Shown here: piece after piece, positions 10,379 to 15,575 of the stretch | Layout of the letters: every line of letters begins with the position of its first letter | Position numbering within the stretch: position 1 is the first letter of the stretch | DNA from: Gemmatimonadota bacterium | GTDB taxonomy: Bacteria; Gemmatimonadota; Gemmatimonadetes; Gemmatimonadales; GWC2-71-9 | NCBI GenBank assembly: GCA_003220975.1 | Contig: QHTX01000170.1 | Span: 489 to 16,063 of the forward strand | DNA: 15,575 nt | Reading direction: 5' to 3' | Made by a program: the position numbers and the translations under genes | Notes under the pieces: model-generated | Told to the model about the DNA's origin: nothing | Database searches by the model: none | What the model saw: only the letters and a program-made list of their open reading frames with translations

Positions 10379-12211
10379 CTACTTCACGTTCCGCGCCGCC
10401 ATCCAGTCCCGGACGTCGCGCTCCAGCAGATCGAGCGGCAGGGCGCCGTTCCGGAGCACCTCGTCGTGAAACGCGCGGACGTCGAAGCCGCTGCCAAGGG
10501 CCAGAGCGGCGGAGTCGCGCAGCTCCCGTAGCTTCAACTGGCCGATCTTGTACGCCAGCGCCTGCCCGGGCCAGACGATGTAGCGGTCCACCTCGACGGT
10601 GATGTCCTGGTCCGCCTTGGGCGCGTTGTCCTTGAAGAACTGGATCGCCCGCTCCCGGCTCCAACCCAGGGCGTGGATCCCGGTGTCGATCACCAGCCGC
10701 ACCGCGCGCCACATCTCATAGGTGAGCTGGCCGAACTTCGAGTATGGATCCTCGTACAGCCCCAGCTCCGGGCCCAGGCCCTCGGCGTACAGCCCCCAGC
10801 CTTCCACGAAGGCGGTGTAGCCGCCGTAGCGGCGGAACTCGGGCACCCCCGTCATCTCCTGCGACAGCGCGATCTGGAGATGATGCCCCGGCACCGACTC
10901 GTGCAGCGTCAGGGCCTCCATCTCCCACTTGGGTCGCGATTTCAGATCGTACGTGTTGACGTAGAACCAGCCGGGGCGACCCGCGTCGGGCGAGCCGGGT
11001 TGATAGTACGCGGTCGTCTGCGAGCGGGCGGTATAGGACGGGATCGTCGTCACGCCGTATGGCAAGCGCGGCAAACGCCCGAACAGCCGTATCAGGCCCG
11101 GGTCGATGCGCTTGGCGATGTCGCGATAGCCCTGCACCAAGCTCGCCGAATCGGCGTAGAAGAACCGCGGATCGGTCCGCACGAACCGCGCGAATTCGGC
11201 GAACGTCCCCTGAAACCCGGTGGACGCGATCACGCTGTCCATCGTCGCGCGGATGCGCCGCACCTCGGCGAGCCCCAACTCGTGGATTTGCTGGGGCGTG
11301 AGGGACGTGGTCGTGAACTGCCGCACCCGCAGCGCGTACCACGCGGCGCCGTCCGGCAGGGCGCTCATGGCCACGGTCTCGCGCGCGCGCGGGAGGTACG
11401 TGCCGGCGAGATAGTCGCGCAGCCTGCGGTAGGCCGGCGCGACGCGCTCCGTGTAGGCCGCGACCGCCGCGGCCGCGAGCCGCGCTCGCTCTGCGGCGCC
11501 AATCGCCGCCGGGAAGTGCGTGAAGGGCTTGAGCAACGGACTCGCGAGCGCGCTGTCGGGGATCAGCTCCGTGATCTGCTGCGGCACGTCGCGTAGGGTG
11601 ATCCGCGGCGGTGTGACACCCGCGCCGAGGCCCTGCTCGAGCAGCACCACCGTCTGGTCGACGAGCGTGGGGACGCCGTTCAGGCGGGACATAATATCCT
11701 CGTAATCGCTCACCCGCGCCGTCGGCATCCGCGCGAGCAGCTGCCCCACGTCCTGTTGCACGCCGCCGAGCTGGGTGACCGCAAGGTATTCGTCGGGAAA
11801 GCGGCTCGCTGCGATATGCTCCTCGACTCCCCGCTTGAACAGGTCGTAGTTGAGCCGGTCCGCGGCACCGAGCCGCTCGCGCCGGATGGAGTTTATGACG
11901 GCGAGTGGCTCCTGCAGCTCACGCTTGCGCCGCGCGATGGCGGCGAGGGAATTGTCCGTCCAACGGGCGTTCTGTCCCGGGTACCCGACGTCGGTGGCGA
12001 ACTCCGGGTACTCGGTCATCTGGTATTCCCAGTTGACCCGAAACAGCTCGTGGAGGCGGGTGCTGTCGTCGAGCTGCCGCGGATTCGCGAGCAGCGCGGC
12101 ATAGCGGTCGTGAACGGATCGCGCCGCCGGGGGCCGTTGCGCGGCCGCCGGCACGCCGGGAGAGACGAGCAGGAGCGCCACGAAGCCCATCACCCAATCA
12201 GCCTCGATCAC
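10379..12211 (-). CDS. Secreted DUF885 family metallopeptidase-like protein
   Basis: Exported protein of the DUF885 family, related to gluzincin-type metallopeptidases; the substrate is not known. The product has 610 residues. A hydrophobic signal peptide (MGFVALLLVSPGVPAAAQ) starts at Met8. The mature part is largely helical. The metal-site motif HESVPGHH lies at 437-444, with a further candidate ligand in FVEGWGLYAEGLG (Glu470). The PSY...YYQPGSPDAGRPGWFYVNT segment before the motif is also typical of the family. The GTG start at 12211 overlaps the stop of the upstream Asp-box gene (GTGA), implying coupled translation. An ATG at 12190 would give a cleaner signal peptide and is the main alternative. 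About 86 nt separate its stop from ctaC. All expected catalytic residues are present. Confidence 0.92.
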   Translation of the reverse strand: MIEADWVMGFVALLLVSPGVPAAAQRPPAARSVHDRYAALLANPRQLDDSTRLHELFRVNWEYQMTEYPEFATDVGYPGQNARWTDNSLAAIARRKRELQEPLAVINSIRRERLGAADRLNYDLFKRGVEEHIAASRFPDEYLAVTQLGGVQQDVGQLLARMPTARVSDYEDIMSRLNGVPTLVDQTVVLLEQGLGAGVTPPRITLRDVPQQITELIPDSALASPLLKPFTHFPAAIGAAERARLAAAAVAAYTERVAPAYRRLRDYLAGTYLPRARETVAMSALPDGAAWYALRVRQFTTTSLTPQQIHELGLAEVRRIRATMDSVIASTGFQGTFAEFARFVRTDPRFFYADSASLVQGYRDIAKRIDPGLIRLFGRLPRLPYGVTTIPSYTARSQTTAYYQPGSPDAGRPGWFYVNTYDLKSRPKWEMEALTLHESVPGHHLQIALSQEMTGVPEFRRYGGYTAFVEGWGLYAEGLGPELGLYEDPYSKFGQLTYEMWRAVRLVIDTGIHALGWSRERAIQFFKDNAPKADQDITVEVDRYIVWPGQALAYKIGQLKLRELRDSAALALGSGFDVRAFHDEVLRNGALPLDLLERDVRDWMAARNVK

Positions 12212-15200
12212 GACGCCGGCCGCTCCGCGGCGGGCGGCCTGACCTCCGCCGCGCGCGGCGCGATCGCCGCGGCGCTCGCCGACCGGAGCGCCCTGTTCAG
12301 GGCGGGGAGGTCGCGACCGAGGGCCAGCTTCAGCGCGACGAGCTGCTTCTGAATGTCCGCGGCGAAGATGCGGAATACGTCGTAGGACTGCGCGGTCGGG
12401 CGCGCGTCCGTGCCCGCGACGACGCCGACCAGGCCGCTGATCCGCTCGAGCGGCCCTGGCGGAAAGTTGAGGGGGTCCTGGAACGAGCGGTTGCGGACCT
12501 GATACAACGCCTGCTCGATGGCGCCCAGGCGCTCACCGAGCGCCCGCGCGAGCGGGGCCAGTCGCGCCGTGTCGGCTCCCACCGCGGCCGCCACCAGGCG
12601 GTCGTCGAGCTGGCTGCGCACGTTCCGGATCGTAGCGATCGCGGTGGTCGCCGCGTGGACGGTATCGCGCAGCCGCTTCAGGAAGGCGACCTGCTCCCGC
12701 AGCTCGGCCGGCGTCACCTTCGATCGGGGATCGACTTTCAGAGTGAACCGCTGCGCGTACGTCCTGCCGCCGACGCGCAGACGCGCCTGATAGACCCCGG
12801 GCAGCACCATGGGGCCGTCGGTCGCCACCCCGACCATTCCCCAAAACGCGGCCGCCTCTGGGGAGCGCAGGTTCCAGGCGAACATGTTCAACCCCGCCTT
12901 GCTCGGCGGGCGCGGCGCTGGCGGCGGCCGGCGCGGCCACGGCTTGTCCCGGTCCTTGAGCGTGTCGGAGACGATGCTGTCGATCTTGACGCTGTCCGTC
13001 ACGCCGGCCTGCTTGAGACTGTCGGTCCGAGCGCGCTTCACGCTGTCCGCCCGAAGGCTGTCCGCGGCGGTGAGGGAGTCCTGCTTGCTGGTGAAGCTGC
13101 GGACCACCCGGCCGGTCGCATCGAGCACGTCGAGCCGCACCTCCTGGCCCTTGTCCTTGAGCCAGTAGTAGATCATCGCCCCGGTGGGCGGATTCTTGCC
13201 CATGGGGTGCGCATCCGTTCCGCCCGCGAAGAAGCCGCCGCCCCAGTCGACGCGGTAGGCGTCGCGCGGCTTGAAGAGGTAGGCCGCCGCCTTGGGGATC
13301 GCGCGCCCCAGCTGTCGGAGCGGGGAGATGTCGTCCAAGATCCAGAACGAGCGCCCGTGCGTCGCCGCCACGAGGTCGCCTTCCTTGATCGCGAGGTCGT
13401 GCACCGGGACGATCGGCAGGTTGCGGCGCAGCGACTGCCAGTTCGCGCCGTCGTCGAACGACACCCAGACTCCGCGCTCCGTGCCGGCGAACACGAGCCC
13501 GCGCCGCACCGGGTCTTCGCGCACCACGCGCACGAACTCGGTCGCGGGAATCCCCCTCACGATGTTGGTCCAGCTGTGCCCGTAATCGGTCGTCCGATAG
13601 ATGTAGGGCGCCATGTCGTCCAGCTGGTAGCGGTTCGCCGCGAGGTAGGCCGTTCCGGGCGCGAAGTGCGACGCCTCGATGATCGACACCCGGGTGAACG
13701 GCGGCGTGACGTCCTTCCACGTCTTGCCGCCGTCGCGCGTCAGGTGCACGAGCCCGTCGTCCGACCCCGTCCAGATGAGCCCCTTCACGCGCGGCGACTC
13801 GGCGAGCGCGAAGATCGTCGCGTAGTACTCTGCCGTCGTCTGGTCCGACGTAATCGGCCCCCCCGACACGCCGAGCGTCGCGGAGTCGTGCCGGGTGAGG
13901 TCGGGCGAGACGGCCGTCCAGCTCTGGCCCTCGTTCACGGACTTGAACAGCACGTTGCCGCCGATGTACAGCACCCGGGGATCGTGCGGCGAGATGAGGA
14001 GCGGCGCGGTCCATTGGAACCGGTACTTCCCCTCCCCGGCGGGGTGGCCGTCGGGACTGTCCGGCCAGGGGTTGATGATCCGCCAGAAGTCCGTCTTGTG
14101 GTCCACGCGGGCGAGGAACCCCGAGTTGTCGCCCCCGAACGTGACGTCGGGGTTGTCGGGTCGCGCCTGGATGTGGCCCGACTCGCCTGCGACGTCGTAC
14201 CACTCCGCGCGGTCGATGCCACCCGGGAAGCGGCTCGGCCCGCACACGCCCGAGTTGTCCTGCTGCGCGCCGCACACGCGATAGGGGAAGTGATTGGTCG
14301 TCGTCACGTGGTAAAACTGCGCGGTCGCGTAATCCTGATCGCTCCAGGTCCTCCCGCCATTGAACGACACGTTGGCGCCGCCGTCGTTTCCCTCGATCAT
14401 GCGCTGGGGGTCGTTCGGCGCGATCCACATGTCGTGGTTGTCCCCGTGCGGGTCCGGCAAGTGCCGGAACGTCACGCCACCGTCGGAGGACTTGTACGCG
14501 AGCACATTGAGCGCGTAGACGGTGTTCGTGTCCTTCGAGTCGGCGAAGATGCGGGAGTAGTACCAGGGGCGCTGCCGCAGCTTCCGCTCGTTGTTGATGT
14601 AGCGCCACGTCGCACCGCCGTCGTCCGAGCGGTACACCCCGCCCGCCTCCGCCTCGATCAGCGCCCACACGCGCGCCGGCTTGGCGGGCGACACGGAGAG
14701 TCCGATGTTGCCGAGCAGACCCGCCGGCAGGCCAGGATTGCGCGTCAGCTCGGTCCAGGTCTCCCCGCCGTCCGTGGACTTGAAGATCCCGCCACCGGTC
14801 CCGCCCGACACGAGCTGCCACGGCTTGCGCTGCGCTTGCCAGAACGCCGCATAGAGCACGTCGGGATTCGAGGGGTCGAGGACCAAATCCGAGACCCCGG
14901 TCGAGTCGTTGCGGAACAGCACCTTGCGCCAGGTCTTGCCGCCATCGGTGGTCTTGTAAACGCCGCGCTCGGCATTGGGCCCGAAGGCGTGGCCCTCGAA
15001 GGCGTGGCCCTGAGCACCGACCCAGACGGTGTCCGGACTGCTCGGGTGCACTCGGACCCGGGAGATCTGGTGGCTGTCCTCCAGCCCCACATGCGTCCAG
15101 GTCCTCCCACCGTCGCTCGTCTTCCAGACGCCGTCGCCGTGGGAGACGTTGCCGCGGATGGGGTACTCGCCCGTGCCGACGTACACGACGTCGGGGTTCG

Positions 15201-15507
15201 ACTCGCTCACGCCGATCGCGCCGATCGTGCCGCCGAAGTACTTGTCGGTCACAAGCAGCCAGGTATCGCCACCGTCCGTCGTCTTGAAGACACCGCCGCC
15301 CGTTGTGCCCATCCAGTATTCATTGGGGCGGGACGCCGAGCCGGCGACGGCCACGCTGCGGCCGCCGCGGAAGATGCCGATCTCGCGCCAGGTGAGCGCG
15401 GCGAAGACGGTGGAGTCGTATGCCTGGGCGGGCGCGGGCCGCGGCGGCACGACGACGGGAACGACCACGGCGAGCACGGCGCGGAGCGCCGACGAGCGAA
15501 CGGACAC
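12208..15507 (-). CDS. Secreted sortilin/VPS10-like Asp-box (BNR) repeat beta-propeller protein
   Basis: Large exported protein of 1099 residues. A signal peptide (about 1-28) ends at PAPAQA. Residues about 35-740 form one or two beta-propellers with at least ten Asp-box motifs (S/T-x-D-x-G-x-T-W), for example KTTDGGDTW at 75-83, KTSDGGRTW at 129-137, KTTDGGKTW at 185-193 and KSTDGGETW at 243-251. This resembles the 'glycosyl hydrolase' or sortilin-like proteins common in soil bacteria; I see no proven catalytic site. The C-terminal part holds a Ser/Asp-rich stretch (about 807-850), a beta-sandwich-like segment (GVYQARLRVGGRTYAQRFTLKVDPR) and a helical tail. The start is a GTG at 15507, supported by a strong AGGAGG 9 nt upstream. 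Its stop overlaps the DUF885 start. A 5-residue tandem duplication (GHAFEGHAF) lies at 167-175. The ligand is unknown. Confidence 0.9.
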   Translation of the reverse strand: MSVRSSALRAVLAVVVPVVVPPRPAPAQAYDSTVFAALTWREIGIFRGGRSVAVAGSASRPNEYWMGTTGGGVFKTTDGGDTWLLVTDKYFGGTIGAIGVSESNPDVVYVGTGEYPIRGNVSHGDGVWKTSDGGRTWTHVGLEDSHQISRVRVHPSSPDTVWVGAQGHAFEGHAFGPNAERGVYKTTDGGKTWRKVLFRNDSTGVSDLVLDPSNPDVLYAAFWQAQRKPWQLVSGGTGGGIFKSTDGGETWTELTRNPGLPAGLLGNIGLSVSPAKPARVWALIEAEAGGVYRSDDGGATWRYINNERKLRQRPWYYSRIFADSKDTNTVYALNVLAYKSSDGGVTFRHLPDPHGDNHDMWIAPNDPQRMIEGNDGGANVSFNGGRTWSDQDYATAQFYHVTTTNHFPYRVCGAQQDNSGVCGPSRFPGGIDRAEWYDVAGESGHIQARPDNPDVTFGGDNSGFLARVDHKTDFWRIINPWPDSPDGHPAGEGKYRFQWTAPLLISPHDPRVLYIGGNVLFKSVNEGQSWTAVSPDLTRHDSATLGVSGGPITSDQTTAEYYATIFALAESPRVKGLIWTGSDDGLVHLTRDGGKTWKDVTPPFTRVSIIEASHFAPGTAYLAANRYQLDDMAPYIYRTTDYGHSWTNIVRGIPATEFVRVVREDPVRRGLVFAGTERGVWVSFDDGANWQSLRRNLPIVPVHDLAIKEGDLVAATHGRSFWILDDISPLRQLGRAIPKAAAYLFKPRDAYRVDWGGGFFAGGTDAHPMGKNPPTGAMIYYWLKDKGQEVRLDVLDATGRVVRSFTSKQDSLTAADSLRADSVKRARTDSLKQAGVTDSVKIDSIVSDTLKDRDKPWPRRPPPAPRPPSKAGLNMFAWNLRSPEAAAFWGMVGVATDGPMVLPGVYQARLRVGGRTYAQRFTLKVDPRSKVTPAELREQVAFLKRLRDTVHAATTAIATIRNVRSQLDDRLVAAAVGADTARLAPLARALGERLGAIEQALYQVRNRSFQDPLNFPPGPLERISGLVGVVAGTDARPTAQSYDVFRIFAADIQKQLVALKLALGRDLPALNRALRSASAAAIAPRAAEVRPPAAERPAS
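12958..13088 (-). repeat. Degenerate DNA/protein repeat encoding DS(L/V) units inside the Asp-box protein
   Basis: Residues about 807-850 contain DSL, DSL, DSV, DSL, DSV, DSI and DTL spaced by 3-8 residues, with Lys/Arg between. At DNA level, GCTGTCC or close variants recur in this stretch. It interrupts the segment between the propeller and the C-terminal domain, and looks like a degenerate tandem expansion or flexible linker. Confidence 0.6.
14982..15011. repeat. Perfect 15-nt tandem duplication inside the Asp-box gene
   Basis: CGAAGGCGTGGCCCT at 14982-14996 is repeated exactly at 14997-15011. It is in frame and doubles a GHAF(E) pentapeptide at residues 167-175. The absence of any difference between copies suggests a recent slip. 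Confidence 0.85.
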
Positions 15508-15516
15508 GGGGTTCGA

Positions 15517-15522
15517 CCTCCT
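15517..15522 (-). promoter_or_regulatory. Strong ribosome binding site deciding the GTG start of the Asp-box gene
   Basis: A full AGGAGG on the minus strand stands 9 nt before GTG 15507-15505. No ATG gives a better start ahead of the signal peptide, so this site justifies the GTG. Confidence 0.8.
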
Positions 15523-15527
15523 GACGA

Positions 15528-15550
15528 TGGGTGAGCGGCGGAGTCACCCA
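15528..15550. promoter_or_regulatory. 7-bp dyad just upstream of the Asp-box gene (candidate operator or leader hairpin)
   Basis: TGGGTGA (15528-15534) and TCACCCA (15544-15550) are exact inverses separated by 9 nt, 5 nt upstream of the ribosome site. A minus-strand TACGTG preceded by TGC (15557-15549) overlaps its outer end and could be a weak extended -10, but the -35 position runs off the window. The function is inferred from symmetry and location only. Confidence 0.35.
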
Positions 15551-15575
15551 CGTAGCACGGAAAGGCCGAACGCCG

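Noticed and set aside
12655..15534. 959-codon plus-strand open frame opposite the Asp-box gene
   Set aside because: Antisense shadow; the minus strand shows a signal peptide, at least ten Asp boxes and a strong ribosome site.

Overview
The window is GC-rich chromosomal DNA (roughly two thirds G+C by eye), densely coding, with GTG starts and 4-nt stop/start overlaps. Three things together suggest a Gram-negative, aerobic soil- or sediment-type bacterium, most plausibly Gemmatimonadota: a ctaCDEFG-type caa3 oxidase cluster, a long secreted Asp-box (sortilin/VPS10-like) protein, and a DUF885 peptidase. That assignment is inference from gene content and style; there is no rRNA or other marker here. 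No tRNA, rRNA, CRISPR array, transposase or phage gene was found, and no gap between genes exceeds about 115 bases.

Layout. 1-719 (minus): a rhomboid intramembrane protease, cut by the window start. 835-2713 (plus): dnaK, with its reading frame broken after codon 57 by what looks like a 47-nt deletion that removes the catalytic lysine segment. 2738-4336 (plus): a DegP/HtrA-type periplasmic protease with two PDZ domains, 24 nt after dnaK. A strong palindrome (4351-4378) separates it from a convergent six-span membrane protein (4375-5031, minus). That gene is divergent from a second small membrane protein (5124-5627, plus); between them lie an 8-bp dyad and a TATATT box. A long imperfect palindrome built of CGGCA-type units (5628-5716) separates the latter from the oxidase cluster.

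5697-10292 (minus) is a compact operon in the order ctaC (subunit II with fused cytochrome c), ctaD (subunit I), ctaE (III), ctaF (IV), ctaG (assembly factor). A good sigma70-type promoter (TTGACT, 17 nt, extended TACTGT) lies just upstream of ctaC. 10379-15507 (minus) holds a two-gene unit: a 1099-residue secreted Asp-box protein whose stop overlaps the GTG start of a secreted DUF885 metallopeptidase.

How the genes work together: rhomboid, DnaK and HtrA form a protein-quality-control group. The cta cluster makes a complete A1-type caa3 cytochrome c oxidase except for heme a synthesis (ctaA/ctaB) and copper delivery (Sco), which are not in the window. The Asp-box protein and DUF885 peptidase are probably exported together. 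I did not find a clearly new multi-gene system. The points most worth a second look are the broken dnaK, the dispersed-looking palindromes and tandem octamers between genes, the two unknown membrane proteins, and the coupled Asp-box/DUF885 pair.
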